From Saccharomonospora glauca K62 (GTDB lineage Bacteria; Actinomycetota; Actinomycetes; Mycobacteriales; Pseudonocardiaceae): DNA of 64,000 bases. The notes beneath the pieces are model-generated. The model was not told where the DNA came from, did not search any database, and saw only the letters and a program-made list of their open reading frames with translations. Positions 42,048 through 54,074 of the stretch are shown in pieces (the first letter of the stretch is position 1; the number at the start of each line of letters is the position of its first letter). The position numbers and the translations under genes were made by a program. The stretch is from assembly GCF_000243395.2 (NCBI RefSeq), contig NZ_CM001484.1, positions 279,589-343,588 of the forward strand. Direction: 5' to 3'.

Positions 42048-43333
42048 CAGCGGATCCCCTGACCCCGGTACTGACGAAGCGCTGGCTTTCGCCGCAGTCG
42101 TGGCGACTGGCGACCTACGAGAAGCTCGAAGGCTACACGGCGTTGCGCAAGGCGCTGTCCGGTACGCCGGAGCAACTCGTGCAGCTGGTGAAGGACGCCG
42201 GACTGCGGGGCCGTGGCGGCGCCGGGTTCCCGACGGGCGTGAAGTGGTCGTTCATGCCGCCGAACGAGGACAAGCCCCACTACCTCGTGATCAACGCGGA
42301 CGAGGGGGAGCCGGGCACCTGCAAGGACATCCCGCTGATGATGGCCGACCCGCACTCGCTCATCGAGGGCTGCATCATCGCCTCCTACGCCATGCGGGTG
42401 CACCGCTGCTTCATCTACGTGCGCGGCGAGGCGCTGCACCCCATCCGCAGGCTCAACTCGGCCGTCCGTGAGGCGTACCAGGCGGGCTACCTCGGCAAGA
42501 ACATCCTCGACAGCGGGTACGACCTCGACATCACGGTGCACGCGGGAGCGGGCGCCTACATCTGTGGTGAGGAGACGGCGCTGCTCGACTCGCTGGAGGG
42601 ACGCCGGGGGCAGCCCAGGCTCAAGCCGCCGTTCCCCGCGGCCTCGGGTCTGTACGCCGCGCCCACCACGGTGAACAACGTCGAAACCATCGCGAGCGTT
42701 CCCTACATCGTCAACGGGGGCGCCGAGTGGTTCCGGAAGATGGGCACGGAGAAGTCGCCCGGCCCGAAGATCTACTCGATCTCCGGGCACGTGGAACGGC
42801 CGGGGCAGTACGAGGCCCCGCTCGGCACCACGCTCCGGCAACTGCTGGAGCTGGCGGGCGGCATGAAGGACGGCATCCCGCTGAAGTTCTGGACACCGGG
42901 TGGTTCGTCCACACCGCTGTTCACCGCCGAGCATCTCGACGTGCCGCTGGACTTCGAGGGTGCCGCCGAGGCGGGCTCGATGCTCGGGACCACGGCCGTG
43001 CAGGTGTTCAACGAGACGGTCTCGGTGCCCTGGGCCGTGATGAAGTGGACGAAGTTCTACGAGCACGAGTCCTGTGGCAAGTGCACTCCGTGCCGCGAGG
43101 GCACCTACTGGCTGGCGCAGATCCTGGAGCGCATGGTCGAGGGCAGGGGCACGGAAGAGGATATCGACACGCTGCTCGACATCTGCGACAACATCCTCGG
43201 CCGCTCGTTCTGCGCGCTCGGTGACGGTGCGACGAGCCCCATCACCAGCGCCATCAAGTACTTCCGCGACGAGTTCGTCGAACTGTGTGAGAAGAACCGG
43301 GCGCGCTCGCCCGAATTGGTGGGAGCATCATGA
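42044..43333 (+). CDS. nuoF: NADH-quinone oxidoreductase subunit F (NADH-binding)
   Basis: 429 residues from ATG 42044. NuoF binds FMN, NADH and the [4Fe-4S] cluster N3. The FMN loop is [19 protein letters not shown], the NADH site lies around [14 protein letters not shown] and [20 protein letters not shown], and the cluster ligands are in [12 protein letters not shown] and the Cys of [11 protein letters not shown]. All elements are intact. It overlaps nuoE and nuoG by four bases each. Confidence 0.98.
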   Translation: MTADPLTPVLTKRWLSPQSWRLATYEKLEGYTALRKALSGTPEQLVQLVKDAGLRGRGGAGFPTGVKWSFMPPNEDKPHYLVINADEGEPGTCKDIPLMMADPHSLIEGCIIASYAMRVHRCFIYVRGEALHPIRRLNSAVREAYQAGYLGKNILDSGYDLDITVHAGAGAYICGEETALLDSLEGRRGQPRLKPPFPAASGLYAAPTTVNNVETIASVPYIVNGGAEWFRKMGTEKSPGPKIYSISGHVERPGQYEAPLGTTLRQLLELAGGMKDGIPLKFWTPGGSSTPLFTAEHLDVPLDFEGAAEAGSMLGTTAVQVFNETVSVPWAVMKWTKFYEHESCGKCTPCREGTYWLAQILERMVEGRGTEEDIDTLLDICDNILGRSFCALGDGATSPITSAIKYFRDEFVELCEKNRARSPELVGAS

Positions 43334-45822
43334 CCATCGCACCCGAGGCGGCCTCGAAGGACGAGACCCCGGTCCCGGAGGGCCACGTCAAGCTCACCAT
43401 CGACGGTGAGGAGGTCATCGCCCCCAAGGGCGAATTGCTGATCCGCACGGCGGAGCGACTGGGCATCGTCATCCCGAGGTTCTGCGACCACCCGCTGCTC
43501 GACCCGGCGGGTGCGTGTCGTCAGTGCCTGGTCGAAGTCGAGATGAACGGCCGTCCGATGCCCAAGCCGCAGGCGTCGTGCACGATGACCGTCGCCGACG
43601 GCATGGTCGTCAAGACGCAGCGGACCTCGCCCGTCGCGGACAAGGCGCAGCAGGGCGTGATGGAGCTGCTGCTCATCAACCACCCGCTGGACTGCCCGAT
43701 CTGCGACAAGGGCGGTGAGTGCCCGCTACAGAACCAGGCGATGGCGCACGGCCGGCCCGAGTCGCGGTTCCGCGACCGCAAGCGCACGTTCCCGAAGCCC
43801 TTGCCCATCTCGACGCAGGTACTGCTCGACCGCGAACGCTGCGTGTTGTGCCAGCGGTGCACGCGGTTCTCGTCGCAGATCGCGGGAGACCCGTTCATCG
43901 ACCTGCTGGAGCGCGGGGCGCAACAGCAGATCGGGACGTCCGAGACAGCCGACGTGCTCGACGCGGCTTCCCGGACCGGCAGCGGCACGCCGTTCCAGTC
44001 GTACTTCTCCGGCAACACCATCCAGATCTGCCCGGTGGGCGCGTTGACCAGCGCCCAGTACCGGTTCCGTTCGCGCCCGTTCGACCTCGTGTCGTCGCCG
44101 AGCGTGTGCGAGCACTGCTCGGTGGGCTGCGCGATGCGCACCGACTTCCGGCGAGGCAAGGTGATGCGGCGCCTGGCGGGCGACGACCCGGAGGTCAACG
44201 AGGAGTGGCTCTGCGACAAGGGCCGCTTCGCGTTCCGGTACACCGGGGCGGCCGACCGCATCCGCCACCCGCTCGTCCGCAATCCCGAGACCGGTGAGCT
44301 GGAACGGACGTCGTGGACGCACGCGCTGCGCGTGGCGGCCGAGGGCCTGGCGAAGGCCCGTGACGGCCGCGGGGTCGGTGTGCTGCCCGGCGGGCGGCTG
44401 ACGGTCGAGGACGCCTACGCCTACAGCAAGTTCGCCAGGGTGGCGCTGCGGACCAACGACATCGACTTCCGGGCCAGGGCTCACTCGGCGGAGGAGCTCG
44501 ACTTCCTCGCCTCGCACGTCGTGGGCACCACGCCGGAGAACGGAGTCACCTTCCGGCAGATCGAGACCGCGCCCCTGGTGCTGTGCGTGGCGTTCGAGCC
44601 CGAGGAGGAGGCGCCCGTGCTGTTCCTGCGGCTGCGCAAGGGCGCCCGCAAGCGCGGCACGAAGGTCGTCCACATCGGTCAGTGGACCACCCCGGCGGTG
44701 CGCAAGACGTTCGGTGAGCTGCTGGCCTGCGTTCCGGGCGCCGAGGCGAGCGCCGTCGACGGCTTGGCGGAGCACGCTCCCGACGTCGACGAACAACTGC
44801 GTGCCGAGGGCTCGGTCGTGCTGGTCGGTGAGCGTGCCGCCGAGATCCCCGGCCTGTACTCCGCGCTGCACCGGCTCTCCGAGCGCACGGGCGCGCCCAT
44901 CGTGTGGGTCCCCCGGAGGGCAGGGGAGCGGGGTGCCCTCGAAGCGGGCGCCCTGCCGACGCTGCTGCCCGGCGGCGCGGCCGTCACCGACGCCGAGGCC
45001 CGAGCGGCGCTGGAGCGCGTGTGGAAGCTCGAAGCCGGGTCCCTGCCCGCGCAGCCGGGGCGGGACACGAACGGCATTCTCACCGCCGCCCGCAACGGCG
45101 ACCTCGACGGCCTGCTCGTGGGCGGTGTCGAACTCGCCGACCTCCCCGACCCCGAGCTGGCGTTGGAGGCCGTGCGGCGCTGCGGCTTCGTGGTCAGCCT
45201 CGAACTCCGGCACAGCGAGGTCACCGGCCACGCCGATGTGGTGCTGCCCATCGCCCCGGTGGACGAGAAGTCGGGCAGCTTCCTCAACTTGGAGGGCCGC
45301 AGGCGCGAGTTCGAGGTGACGCTCGACGGCACCGGCGCCCTGCCCGACTGCCGGGTGCTCGACACGCTCGCCGTCGAGATGGACGCCGACCTGTACACGC
45401 AGACGCCCGCCGCCTCGGCCGGGGACTTCGCTCGGAGCACGGACGGCCTCGCCCGCACTGCCCACGCGGCTCCCGATGTTCCCGCCCCGACGCCGCCCTC
45501 GGCGGGGGAGGGACAGGCGCTGCTCGCCACCTGGCGTCAGCTCCTCGACGACGGGGTGTTGCAGGACGACGAGCCGCATCTGGCCGGCACCGCCCGCCGT
45601 GTGGTCGCCAGGATTCCGCGGTCCACCGCGGAGGCGCTCGGCGACCCGTCGTCGGTAACGGTGTCCACCGACCGGGGTGCGGTGACGCTGCCCGTGGAGA
45701 TCGCCGATCTGCCCGACGACGTCGTGTGGCTGCCGGGCAACTCGCCGAACTCCAAGCTCCGAGCCACGCTCGGGGTGGGACACGGCGCCGTGGTCTCTAT
45801 CGCTGCCGGAGGTGAACGGTGA
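43330..45822 (+). CDS. nuoG: NADH-quinone oxidoreductase subunit G
   Basis: 830 residues from ATG 43330. NuoG carries several iron-sulfur clusters. The [2Fe-2S] ligands are in [20 protein letters not shown] with a later Cys in ASCTM; the next set is [13 protein letters not shown] and [11 protein letters not shown]. The N7 cluster motif C-x2-C-x3-C-x27-C is present from [12 protein letters not shown] to EEWLC, as in E. coli and Thermus but lost in many species. The C-terminal half is a molybdopterin oxidoreductase-like domain without sign of cofactor binding. Residues ~690-730 are a Pro/Ala-rich linker. Confidence 0.97.
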   Translation: MTIAPEAASKDETPVPEGHVKLTIDGEEVIAPKGELLIRTAERLGIVIPRFCDHPLLDPAGACRQCLVEVEMNGRPMPKPQASCTMTVADGMVVKTQRTSPVADKAQQGVMELLLINHPLDCPICDKGGECPLQNQAMAHGRPESRFRDRKRTFPKPLPISTQVLLDRERCVLCQRCTRFSSQIAGDPFIDLLERGAQQQIGTSETADVLDAASRTGSGTPFQSYFSGNTIQICPVGALTSAQYRFRSRPFDLVSSPSVCEHCSVGCAMRTDFRRGKVMRRLAGDDPEVNEEWLCDKGRFAFRYTGAADRIRHPLVRNPETGELERTSWTHALRVAAEGLAKARDGRGVGVLPGGRLTVEDAYAYSKFARVALRTNDIDFRARAHSAEELDFLASHVVGTTPENGVTFRQIETAPLVLCVAFEPEEEAPVLFLRLRKGARKRGTKVVHIGQWTTPAVRKTFGELLACVPGAEASAVDGLAEHAPDVDEQLRAEGSVVLVGERAAEIPGLYSALHRLSERTGAPIVWVPRRAGERGALEAGALPTLLPGGAAVTDAEARAALERVWKLEAGSLPAQPGRDTNGILTAARNGDLDGLLVGGVELADLPDPELALEAVRRCGFVVSLELRHSEVTGHADVVLPIAPVDEKSGSFLNLEGRRREFEVTLDGTGALPDCRVLDTLAVEMDADLYTQTPAASAGDFARSTDGLARTAHAAPDVPAPTPPSAGEGQALLATWRQLLDDGVLQDDEPHLAGTARRVVARIPRSTAEALGDPSSVTVSTDRGAVTLPVEIADLPDDVVWLPGNSPNSKLRATLGVGHGAVVSIAAGGER

Positions 45823-47225
45823 GCCCAGCGACCTCGATGGTTCCCTTCCTCGCGCAGGCGCAGGAGCCGATGACGAGGGCGGAACTGCTCGCGGACGACC
45901 CGCTGTGGTTGATCCTGCTCAAGGCCGTCGTCATCCTCCTGATCGGCCCGATCATGACGGTGTTCCTCATCGTCATCGAGCGCAAGGTCCTCGGCCGGAT
46001 GCAGAATCGTCCGGGTCCCAACCGGGTCGGTCCGGGTGGATGGCTCCAGTCGATCGCCGACGCGATCAAGCTGCCGTTCAAGGAACAGATCGTTCCGGAC
46101 ACGGCCGACCGCAAGATCTACTTCCTCGCGCCCGTCATCACGGTGGTCCCGGCCCTGATCGGGCTCGCGGCGATCCCCTTCGGGCCGGAGGTCACGATCT
46201 TCGGTGAACGCACCGTGTTGCAGCTCATCGAACTGCCCGTGAGCGTGCTGCTGATCCTCGCGGGTGCGTCGGTCGGCGTGTACGGCATCGTGCTCGCCGG
46301 GTGGTCGTCGGGATCGCCGTACCCGTTGCTCGGTGGACTTCGTTCGACGGCCCAGGTGATCTCCTACGAGATCGCGATGGGACTGTCCATCGTGGGCGTG
46401 GCCCTGTACGCGCAGTCGTTGTCCACCGGCGAGATCGTGGACGCTCAGGCGAACGGTTGGTACTTCTACCTGCTGCTGCCGAGCTTCGTCATCTACCTGA
46501 TCTCGATGGTCGGCGAGACCAACCGCGCTCCCTTCGACCTTCCCGAGGCGGAGTCTGAGCTGGTCGGTGGTTTCCACACCGAGTACAGCTCGATGAAGTT
46601 CGCGATGTTCTTCCTCGCCGAGTACACCAACATGGTCATCGTCTCGGCGTTCGCCACCACGCTGTTCCTCGGCGGGTGGATGTTCCCGTTCGTCGGCCTG
46701 GACTCGCCGCTCAACCAGGGCTGGTGGCCGCTGCTGTGGTTCTTCGGCAAGATGGCGCTTTTGCTGTTCGGCTTCATCTGGCTGCGCGGCACGCTGCCGA
46801 GGTTCCGCTACGACCAGTTCATGAAGCTCGGTTGGAAGGTCCTCATCCCGGTCGGCCTGCTCTGGGTGCTGGTCATCTCGGCGATCAGAGCACTGCGCAC
46901 CGACGGCAACGTCTCCACGGGCCAGATCCTGATCGTGGGCGGAATCATCATCGCCGTTCTGGTGCTGCTCACGCTGTTGCTTCCGGAGAAGGAGGAGCCC
47001 GCCAAGGACGAGGTTCCCCTCACCGGCAGCGACTATCCGATCCCGCCGCTCGACCTCACGGTGCCCAAGCTGACACCGCGTCAGAAGGCGTTGCGGGCCA
47101 AGGAGAAGTCCAGGAGGGCCCTGGGGTCCGAGGGAACTCGGGACTCCGACGGCCCACGGGAGTCGCCACAGGGAGAACCGGCGTCGGTCAGCTCAGGTAA
47201 GGAGAACGCCGATGGGAATGTTTGA
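45819..47225 (+). CDS. nuoH: NADH-quinone oxidoreductase subunit H
   Basis: 468 residues from GTG 45819. NuoH is the eight-helix subunit that forms the quinone chamber and links to proton pumping. Signatures are [33 protein letters not shown] and [20 protein letters not shown] with [14 protein letters not shown]. The last ~75 residues after the final helix are a polar, Lys/Glu/Pro-rich cytoplasmic tail missing from the 325-residue E. coli protein. The gene overlaps nuoI by 14 bases. Confidence 0.97.
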   Translation: MSPATSMVPFLAQAQEPMTRAELLADDPLWLILLKAVVILLIGPIMTVFLIVIERKVLGRMQNRPGPNRVGPGGWLQSIADAIKLPFKEQIVPDTADRKIYFLAPVITVVPALIGLAAIPFGPEVTIFGERTVLQLIELPVSVLLILAGASVGVYGIVLAGWSSGSPYPLLGGLRSTAQVISYEIAMGLSIVGVALYAQSLSTGEIVDAQANGWYFYLLLPSFVIYLISMVGETNRAPFDLPEAESELVGGFHTEYSSMKFAMFFLAEYTNMVIVSAFATTLFLGGWMFPFVGLDSPLNQGWWPLLWFFGKMALLLFGFIWLRGTLPRFRYDQFMKLGWKVLIPVGLLWVLVISAIRALRTDGNVSTGQILIVGGIIIAVLVLLTLLLPEKEEPAKDEVPLTGSDYPIPPLDLTVPKLTPRQKALRAKEKSRRALGSEGTRDSDGPRESPQGEPASVSSGKENADGNV

Positions 47226-47778
47226 TCCCATCAAGGGTTTCGGCGTCACCTTCGCGATGATGTTCCGGAAGGTGGCCACGGAGGAGTACCCGGAGGCCGG
47301 GGCCCCCGCGGCGCCGCGCTACCACGGGCGTCACCAGCTCAACCGACACCCGGACGGGCTGGAGAAGTGCGTCGGCTGCGAGCTGTGCGCGTGGGCGTGC
47401 CCGGCAGACGCGATCTTCGTCGAAGGCGGGGACAACACCGAGGAGGCCCGGTACTCGCCGGGTGAGCGGTACGGCAAGGACTACCAGATCAACTACCTGC
47501 GATGCATCGGCTGCGGTCTGTGCGTCGAGGCGTGCCCCACCCGCTCCCTCACCATGATCAACTTCTACGAGCTCGCCGACGACGACCGGCAGAAGCTGAT
47601 CTACACGAAGGAAGACCTGCTCGCACCGCTGCTGCCGGGCATGGAGCAGCCGCCGCACCCCATGCGGCTGGGTGACGACGAGCAGGACTACTACGTCAAG
47701 GGCCCCGAGCTGGCCCGGCAGCGCGGCGTGCCTTCCGGTGAGGCGGTCGAGACGTCCGAAGAGAAGGCAGTGGGATGA
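47212..47778 (+). CDS. nuoI: NADH-quinone oxidoreductase subunit I
   Basis: 188 residues from ATG 47212 with AGGTAAGGAG upstream inside nuoH. NuoI holds clusters N6a and N6b, which relay electrons to N2 in NuoB. The two [4Fe-4S] motifs are [16 protein letters not shown] and [16 protein letters not shown]. An N-terminal segment packs against the membrane arm. The tail after residue ~150 is polar. Confidence 0.98.
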   Translation: MGMFDPIKGFGVTFAMMFRKVATEEYPEAGAPAAPRYHGRHQLNRHPDGLEKCVGCELCAWACPADAIFVEGGDNTEEARYSPGERYGKDYQINYLRCIGCGLCVEACPTRSLTMINFYELADDDRQKLIYTKEDLLAPLLPGMEQPPHPMRLGDDEQDYYVKGPELARQRGVPSGEAVETSEEKAVG

Positions 47779-48680
47779 CCGGGATGACTCTGACGTCGAT
47801 GACGATGTCGCTGGCGAACGGCCTGGTACTCGCTCAGGCCGAGGTGTCCACGGGCGAGGCGATCGCGTTCTGGATCCTCGGCCCGATCGCGCTGGCGGGC
47901 GCGTTGGGCATGGTGTTCGCCCGCAACGCGGTGCACTCGGCACTGTGGCTCGTGTTGACGATGCTCTCGCTCGGGTTGCTGTACCTCACGCAGCAGGCGC
48001 AGTTCCTCGGGTTCACCCAGATCATCGTCTACACCGGCGCGATCATGATGCTGTTCCTGTTCGTGCTCATGCTGGTGGGACGCGAGTCGTCCGACTCGGT
48101 GGTCGAGGTCCTACGCGGACAACGCCTGATGGCGGGACTTGTCGGCATCGGTGTCGCCGTGTTGCTGGCCTCCGCGTTGACCCGCGCGTTCGTGAACGTC
48201 ACCCCGGCCCAGCCGCTCGACCCGTGGAGCGACCTGGGCGGTGGCGCGGGCGGACTCGGCCGCATCATCTTCACCGACTACCTGTTCCCGTTCGAGCTGA
48301 CGGCGGCGCTGCTGATCACCGCCGCGATGGCCGGAATGGTGTTGTCGTTCACCAGTCGGCACAGGAAGGGCGGCAAGCGCAGTCAGCGTGAGTTGGTCGT
48401 CGCCCGGTTCCGCGGCGAGTACGAACGGCCGTCCCCGAAGCCGGGGCCCGGCGTGTTCGCCACGTCCAACTCGGTGGCCACCCCCGCGCTGCTGCCCGAC
48501 GGGTCCGTGGCACCCGAGTCGTTGTCGGAGCTCATCGAGTCCATCCCCACCGCCAAGTTGCAGGCGCACCGCAAGCAGGTGGCCGGTGAGACACGGGAGT
48601 CGGGCCCGAAGGCTCTCGTCGGCTCCGACACCGCGAGCAAGGCCCCGGACGCAGGCTCCGACGAGGGGGAGGACAAGTGA
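47775..48680 (+). CDS. nuoJ: NADH-quinone oxidoreductase subunit J
   Basis: 301 residues from ATG 47775, overlapping the nuoI stop. NuoJ is a five-helix membrane subunit; visible helices include [56 protein letters not shown] and [20 protein letters not shown]. Helix 3 contains the family motif [16 protein letters not shown]. After the last helix the protein continues for about 105 residues as a charged tail, much longer than in E. coli (184 residues in total). Confidence 0.96.
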   Translation: MTGMTLTSMTMSLANGLVLAQAEVSTGEAIAFWILGPIALAGALGMVFARNAVHSALWLVLTMLSLGLLYLTQQAQFLGFTQIIVYTGAIMMLFLFVLMLVGRESSDSVVEVLRGQRLMAGLVGIGVAVLLASALTRAFVNVTPAQPLDPWSDLGGGAGGLGRIIFTDYLFPFELTAALLITAAMAGMVLSFTSRHRKGGKRSQRELVVARFRGEYERPSPKPGPGVFATSNSVATPALLPDGSVAPESLSELIESIPTAKLQAHRKQVAGETRESGPKALVGSDTASKAPDAGSDEGEDK

Positions 48681-48976
48681 GCCCCACGTACTACCTGTTG
48701 TTGTCGGCGCTGTTGTTCACGATCGGCGCCGTCGGCGTCCTCGTGCGCCGCAACGCCGTCGTGGTGTTCATGTGCATCGAACTCATGCTGAACGCCGTGA
48801 ACCTGTCGTTGGTGACGTTCTCGCGCATCAACGGCTCGATCGACGGTCAGGTGATGGCGTTCTTCGTGATGGTCGTCGCCGCGGCTGAGGTCGTGGTCGG
48901 GCTGGCGATCATCATGTCGATCTTCCGGACCCGGCGTTCGGCCTCGGTCGACGACTCCAACCTGCTGAAGTACTAG
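48677..48976 (+). CDS. nuoK: NADH-quinone oxidoreductase subunit K
   Basis: 99 residues from GTG 48677, overlapping nuoJ. Three helices with the two conserved membrane glutamates used in proton translocation, in [18 protein letters not shown] and [16 protein letters not shown]. Length is typical. Confidence 0.98.
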   Translation: MSPTYYLLLSALLFTIGAVGVLVRRNAVVVFMCIELMLNAVNLSLVTFSRINGSIDGQVMAFFVMVVAAAEVVVGLAIIMSIFRTRRSASVDDSNLLKY

Positions 48977-48998
48977 CCTCCAACCACAGGGAACTACC

Positions 48999-50897
48999 TT
49001 GATCGCTCTATCGTGGCTGCTGGTCGCGTTTCCCGCGCTCGGCGCCCTTGTGCTGTTGGTCGGTGGTAACCGCACCAACGCGTGGGGGCACGTGCTCGGC
49101 TGCGCGACGGTCATCGCGTCGTTCGTCTACGGCTTGGCGCTGTTCTTCAGCGAGTCGCTGTCCGAGGCTGCCGACACGACGGTCTACTCGTGGATTCCCG
49201 TCGAGTCGTTGCAGGTCGACTTCGGACTGCGTATCGACCCGTTGTCGGTGACGTTCGTCCTGCTGATCACGGGTGTGGGCGCGTTGATCCACATCTACTC
49301 GATCGGCTACATGTCGAACGACGCCGCGCGGCGCCGGTTCTTCGGTTACCTCAACCTCTTCGTCGCCGCGATGCTGGTGCTGGTGCTCGGCAACAGCTTC
49401 GTGATGCTGTACCTGGGCTGGGAAGGCGTCGGCCTGGCCTCGTATCTGCTGATCGGCTGGTACCAGGACCGGCCTTCGGCGGCCACCGCCGCGAAGAAGG
49501 CGTTCCTGATGAACCGCGTCGGCGACGTCGGGCTCGCACTGGCGATCTTCCTGATGTTCAAGTACATCGGCAGCACGAGCTACGCCGAGGTGTTCGCGGG
49601 CATCGGCGAGTTGTCGCCGGGCGTGATCACCGCCATCGCGCTTCTGCTGCTGCTCGGTGCGTGTGGCAAGTCGGGCCAGTTCCCGCTCCAGGCGTGGTTG
49701 CCCGACGCGATGGAGGGCCCGACCCCCGTGTCGGCCCTGATTCACGCGGCCACAATGGTCACCGCGGGCGTGTACCTCATCGCCCGGTCGTCGCCGATCT
49801 ACAACCTCACCGAGGACGGGCGGCTGGTCGTCACCATCGTCGGCGCGTTCACGCTGTTGCTCGGGTCGATCATCGGATGCGCCTACGACGACATCAAGAA
49901 GGTGCTGGCCTACTCCACGGTGAGCCAGATCGGCTACATGATGCTGGCCGTCGGCCTCGGCCCGATGGGGTACGCACTCGGTATCGCGCACCTGCTCACC
50001 CACGGCTTCTTCAAGGCGGGGCTGTTCCTCGGAGCGGGGTCGGTCATGCACGCCATGAACGACGAGGTCGACATGCGCAAGTTCGGTGGGTTGGCGAAGA
50101 AGATGCCGATCACGGCCGCCACGTTCGGGCTCGGCTACCTCGCGATCATCGGGTTCCCGTTCCTGTCCGGCTTCTGGACGAAGGACGCCATCATCGAGGC
50201 GGCGTTCGGCCAGGAAGGTTGGCGCGGCTGGGTGTTCGGCGGCGCGGCGCTGCTGGCCGCGGGCATCACCGGCTTCTACATGACGCGGTTGGTGCTCCTG
50301 ACGTTCTTCGGCAAGGAACGCTGGCGCGAGACGACGTCGGCCGACGGCCGAGAGTTCCACCCGCACGAGGCGCCACCGGTGATGACCGTGCCGATGATCG
50401 TGCTGTCGGTCGGTTCGGTGGCCGCGGGCTTCCTGCTGATGTCGGGCGACACGCTCGCCGAGTTCCTCGTGCCCTCGGTGGGCACGTTGGCCGAGACCGA
50501 GCACGGTGCACTCCCGCACACGCTGGTGCCGTGGCTGACCGTCGGGTTGTCCGCGCTCGGCGTGCTGGTCGCGTGGCTGCTGTTCGGCAGGCGCCCGACC
50601 CCGATCGAACGGCCGGAGAACGTGTCCTGGCCGGTCCGCGCGGCCCGTAAGGACCTGTACGGCAACGCCCTGAACGAGGCGCTCGTCGCCAGGCCGGGGC
50701 TGTGGCTCACCCGCTTCGCGGTGTTCCTGGACAACCGCGGCGTCGACGGTGTGGTGAACGGACTCGCCGCGGTGTTCGGTGGCAGCTCCAGCCGCCTGCG
50801 CAGGATGCAGACCGGATTCGTGCGGTCGTACGCGTTGTCGATGCTCGGCGGGTCGTTCCTGCTCGTCGCCGCACTGCTGTTGGTGAGGTTCTCATGA
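48999..50897 (+). CDS. nuoL: NADH-quinone oxidoreductase subunit L
   Basis: 632 residues from TTG 48999, a rare start; it is preceded by CACAGGGAAC and gives the expected short N-terminus before the first helix. NuoL is one of three antiporter-like proton channels. The conserved block [20 protein letters not shown] contains the key Glu; [37 protein letters not shown] and [21 protein letters not shown] carry the conserved Lys and His residues. The long lateral helix near the end is present. Confidence 0.97.
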   Translation: MIALSWLLVAFPALGALVLLVGGNRTNAWGHVLGCATVIASFVYGLALFFSESLSEAADTTVYSWIPVESLQVDFGLRIDPLSVTFVLLITGVGALIHIYSIGYMSNDAARRRFFGYLNLFVAAMLVLVLGNSFVMLYLGWEGVGLASYLLIGWYQDRPSAATAAKKAFLMNRVGDVGLALAIFLMFKYIGSTSYAEVFAGIGELSPGVITAIALLLLLGACGKSGQFPLQAWLPDAMEGPTPVSALIHAATMVTAGVYLIARSSPIYNLTEDGRLVVTIVGAFTLLLGSIIGCAYDDIKKVLAYSTVSQIGYMMLAVGLGPMGYALGIAHLLTHGFFKAGLFLGAGSVMHAMNDEVDMRKFGGLAKKMPITAATFGLGYLAIIGFPFLSGFWTKDAIIEAAFGQEGWRGWVFGGAALLAAGITGFYMTRLVLLTFFGKERWRETTSADGREFHPHEAPPVMTVPMIVLSVGSVAAGFLLMSGDTLAEFLVPSVGTLAETEHGALPHTLVPWLTVGLSALGVLVAWLLFGRRPTPIERPENVSWPVRAARKDLYGNALNEALVARPGLWLTRFAVFLDNRGVDGVVNGLAAVFGGSSSRLRRMQTGFVRSYALSMLGGSFLLVAALLLVRFS

Positions 50898-52489
50898 GTT
50901 GGCTCGTTGCCCTGATCCTGCTGCCGCTGGTCGGCGCCCTCGCCCTGGCCGGGCTGCGGCACAACGACCGGGCGGCAACGCTGACGGCACTGGCGGTGTC
51001 CGTCGTGGAGTTGCTGCTGATCGTGCCGACCTGGTTGTCCTACGACCCGGACGGCGACCGCATCCAGCTCGCCACGTCGGTCGACTGGATTCCCGCCCTC
51101 GGCGTGCATCTGTCGTTCGGTGTCGACGGCATCGCGCTCGTCATGATCGCGGTGATCGCGCTGCTGGTGCCGGTGGTGATCGGTGCGCTGAACTCCACGG
51201 ACCGACTGCCCGAAGGCCGCTCGGTGGGTGGATTCCTGTCGTTGCTGCTGCTGCAGGAGGCGTTGACCATCGCCGTGTTCGCGGCGACCGACGTGTTCCT
51301 GTTCTACGTGCTGTTCGAGGTCATGCTCGTGCCGATGTACTTCCTCATCGGCTTCTACGGCGGACCGAAGCGGCAGTACGCGGCCGTGAAGTTCTTCCTC
51401 TACTCGTTCCTGGGCGGGCTCATCATGCTCGCCTCGGCCATCGGCGCGTACTCCCTGGCGGTCGACGAACTGGGCGAGGGAACGTTCGACTGGGCCACGC
51501 TGGTGTCGGTGGTCAGCGACGCCCCGTTGGAGACGCAGGTCTGGCTCTTCCTCGGGTTCTTCCTCGCGTTCGCCATCAAGGCGCCGCTCGTGCCGTTCCA
51601 CACCTGGCTGCCCGACGCGGCGGGGCAGGCCCCGATCGCCGTCACAGTGCTGCTGGTGGGCGTGCTCGACAAGGTGGGTACATTCGGTTTCCTGCGCTAC
51701 AGCCTGCCGATGTTCCCCGACGGAAGCGCCCAGCTCGCCCCGCTGGTGCTGGTGTTGGGCGTGCTCGGCGTGATCTACGGATCGATCCTCGCGGCGGGCC
51801 AGCAGGACATGAAGCGCTTCGTGGCGTACGTGTCGATCGCCCACTTCGGATTCATCGCCCTGGGCATCTTCGCGTTCACCCCGCAGGCCACGGTGGGCTC
51901 GGCGACGTACATGCTCAACCACAGCCTCGCCACGGGCATGCTGATCCTCGTGATCGGCATCGTGGCCGCGCGCGGTGGTTCGACGCGGATCTCCGACTAC
52001 GGCGGCATGTTCAAGCTGACCCCGATCCTCGGCGGCATGCTGTTGGTGGCCGGTATGTCCACGTTGTCCCTACCGGGCACGAACTCGTTCGTCAGCGAGT
52101 TCCTCGTGCTGCTGGGCGCGTTCGACTCGCGCCCGGTGTACGCGATCATCGCCACGGTGGGCATGGTGCTCGCCGCCGCGTACGTGCTCTGGCTGTACCA
52201 GCGGATCATGACCGGGCCGGTGCGAGGAGCCGCGCTCGTGGACGTCACGGACGGTGGTGCCGTGCCGGAGTCCGCTCCGGCCGGTGGTGGGGGCACGGGT
52301 ACCGCCACGGCGGTGGCCCCGGAGAAGACCGAGACCCGCAAGGCGATCCGTGACCTGTCCGGCAAGGAAATCGCGGTGCTCGCACCGCTCGTCGTGTTGA
52401 TCGTCGGCCTCGGGCTCTACCCGCAGCCGGTGCTCGACACGGTGACACCGTCGGTGGAAGCGACACTGCAAGCGGTGCAGGAAAGGTAA
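50894..52489 (+). CDS. nuoM: NADH-quinone oxidoreductase subunit M
   Basis: 531 residues from ATG 50894, overlapping nuoL. It is the second antiporter-like subunit: [19 protein letters not shown] carries the conserved Glu, [21 protein letters not shown] the conserved Lys, and [20 protein letters not shown] the later Lys/His helix. A polar loop rich in Gly, Ala and Thr near residue 455 interrupts the last two helices. The longer open frame to 50702 lies within nuoL. Confidence 0.97.
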   Translation: MSWLVALILLPLVGALALAGLRHNDRAATLTALAVSVVELLLIVPTWLSYDPDGDRIQLATSVDWIPALGVHLSFGVDGIALVMIAVIALLVPVVIGALNSTDRLPEGRSVGGFLSLLLLQEALTIAVFAATDVFLFYVLFEVMLVPMYFLIGFYGGPKRQYAAVKFFLYSFLGGLIMLASAIGAYSLAVDELGEGTFDWATLVSVVSDAPLETQVWLFLGFFLAFAIKAPLVPFHTWLPDAAGQAPIAVTVLLVGVLDKVGTFGFLRYSLPMFPDGSAQLAPLVLVLGVLGVIYGSILAAGQQDMKRFVAYVSIAHFGFIALGIFAFTPQATVGSATYMLNHSLATGMLILVIGIVAARGGSTRISDYGGMFKLTPILGGMLLVAGMSTLSLPGTNSFVSEFLVLLGAFDSRPVYAIIATVGMVLAAAYVLWLYQRIMTGPVRGAALVDVTDGGAVPESAPAGGGGTGTATAVAPEKTETRKAIRDLSGKEIAVLAPLVVLIVGLGLYPQPVLDTVTPSVEATLQAVQER

Positions 52490-52497
52490 TCCCAGCC

Positions 52498-54069
52498 GTG
52501 TTGAACCTTCATCTCGCCCAGCAGGGACCCATCGAGGCGCCCGCCATCGACTTCCCGGCCGTCATGCCGTTGGTGATCGTGCTCGGCGTGGCGTGCGTCG
52601 GGGTACTGCTGGAGGCGTTCCTGCCCAAGCATCAGCGGTGGACGGCGCAGGTGGCGTTGAGTCTGCTCGCCGTCGTCGGCGCCGGCGTGGCCCTGGCGCT
52701 GTACCTGCCCGACGCCCCCGAGCACGGCACCACGACGTTGAGCGGGACCCTGGCCATCGACTCGCCCGCCCTGTTCCTGTGGGGCACGCTGCTCGCCTTG
52801 TCGGTGGCGGCGCTGCTGCTCATCGCCGACCGGACGGTCGAGCGGGGCGGCGCGTTCGTGGCGGAGGCCGGTATCAGCCCCGGTACCTTCCAGGACAAGG
52901 AGCAGGCGCGAAGCCAGTCCATGTCGACGGAGGTCTTCCCGCTCACGCTGTTCGCGCTCGGCGGCATGATGGCGTTCACGGCGGCCAACGACCTGCTCAC
53001 CATGTTCGTGGCGCTGGAGGTGCTCAGCCTCCCGCTGTACCTGATGTGCGCGCTGGCGCGTAGGCGGCGGCTGCTGTCGCAGGAAGCGTCGGTGAAGTAC
53101 TTCCTGCTCGGCGCGTTCGCGAGTGCCTTCTTCCTGTACGGGCTCGCGCTGCTCTACGGCTACGCGGGCTCGGTGCGGCTGTCGGAGATCGCGAACGCCA
53201 CCGCGGGCACCGACCGTTCCGACACGCTGTTGTTCGCGGGCCTCGGCCTGCTCATGGTGGGCCTGCTGTTCAAGGCGTCCGTGGGGCCGTTCCACACCTG
53301 GACCCCCGACGTCTACCAGGGCGCGCCGACTCCGGTCACGGCGTTCATGGCCGCGTGCACCAAGGTGGCGGCGTTCGGTGGCATGCTGCGCGTGTTGACG
53401 GTGGCCTTCCAGTCGACCCACTGGGAGTGGCGCGGCGTGATGTGGGCCGTGGCCATCGTGTCGATGGTGATCGGTGCGGTGCTGGGCCTCACGCAGACCG
53501 ACATCAAGCGCATGATCGCGTACTCCTCCATCGCGCACGCGGGATTCCTGCTGATCGGCACGATGGCGCTGACCGACGACGGGCTGTCGGGCACGCTGTT
53601 CTACCTCCTCGCGTACGGCTTCACCACGTTGGCCGCGTTCGGGGTGATCTCGCTGGTGCGCGACAGCACCGGTGAGGCCACGCATCTGTCGGCGTGGGCG
53701 GGGCTGGCGAAGCGGTCGCCGGTGCTGGCGGCCACGTTCACGTTCCTGCTCTTCGCGCTCGCCGGTATCCCGTTGACGAGCGGGTTCGTGGGCAAGTTCG
53801 TGGTCTTCTCGGCGGCTTTGTCCGACGGCATGGCGCCGCTGGTGGTGGTCGGCCTGGTGTTCAGCGCGGTCGCGGCGTTCTTCTACCTGCGTGTGGTCGT
53901 GTTGATGTACTTCTCCAGGCCCGCGGAGGAAGGTCCCACCGTCAGCGTGCCGGGCACCTTCACCACGGCGGCCATCACGTTGGGCGTGGTGGTGACCCTT
54001 CTGCTCGGGATCGCGCCCACGTTCGCGCTCGACTGGGCGGGCGCGGGCGGCTTCGCCATCGCGTCGTGA
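52498..54069 (+). CDS. nuoN: NADH-quinone oxidoreductase subunit N
   Basis: 523 residues from GTG 52498. Third antiporter-like subunit and last gene of the operon. Landmarks are LLTMFVALEVLSLPLYLM, EASVKYFLLGAFASAFFLYG, FKASVGPFHTWTPDVYQGAP and DIKRMIAYSSIAHAGFLLIG. The stop lies 5 bases from the stop of the convergent EspG-like gene, leaving no room for a separate terminator. Confidence 0.97.
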   Translation: MLNLHLAQQGPIEAPAIDFPAVMPLVIVLGVACVGVLLEAFLPKHQRWTAQVALSLLAVVGAGVALALYLPDAPEHGTTTLSGTLAIDSPALFLWGTLLALSVAALLLIADRTVERGGAFVAEAGISPGTFQDKEQARSQSMSTEVFPLTLFALGGMMAFTAANDLLTMFVALEVLSLPLYLMCALARRRRLLSQEASVKYFLLGAFASAFFLYGLALLYGYAGSVRLSEIANATAGTDRSDTLLFAGLGLLMVGLLFKASVGPFHTWTPDVYQGAPTPVTAFMAACTKVAAFGGMLRVLTVAFQSTHWEWRGVMWAVAIVSMVIGAVLGLTQTDIKRMIAYSSIAHAGFLLIGTMALTDDGLSGTLFYLLAYGFTTLAAFGVISLVRDSTGEATHLSAWAGLAKRSPVLAATFTFLLFALAGIPLTSGFVGKFVVFSAALSDGMAPLVVVGLVFSAVAAFFYLRVVVLMYFSRPAEEGPTVSVPGTFTTAAITLGVVVTLLLGIAPTFALDWAGAGGFAIAS

Positions 54070-54074
54070 GTGGC

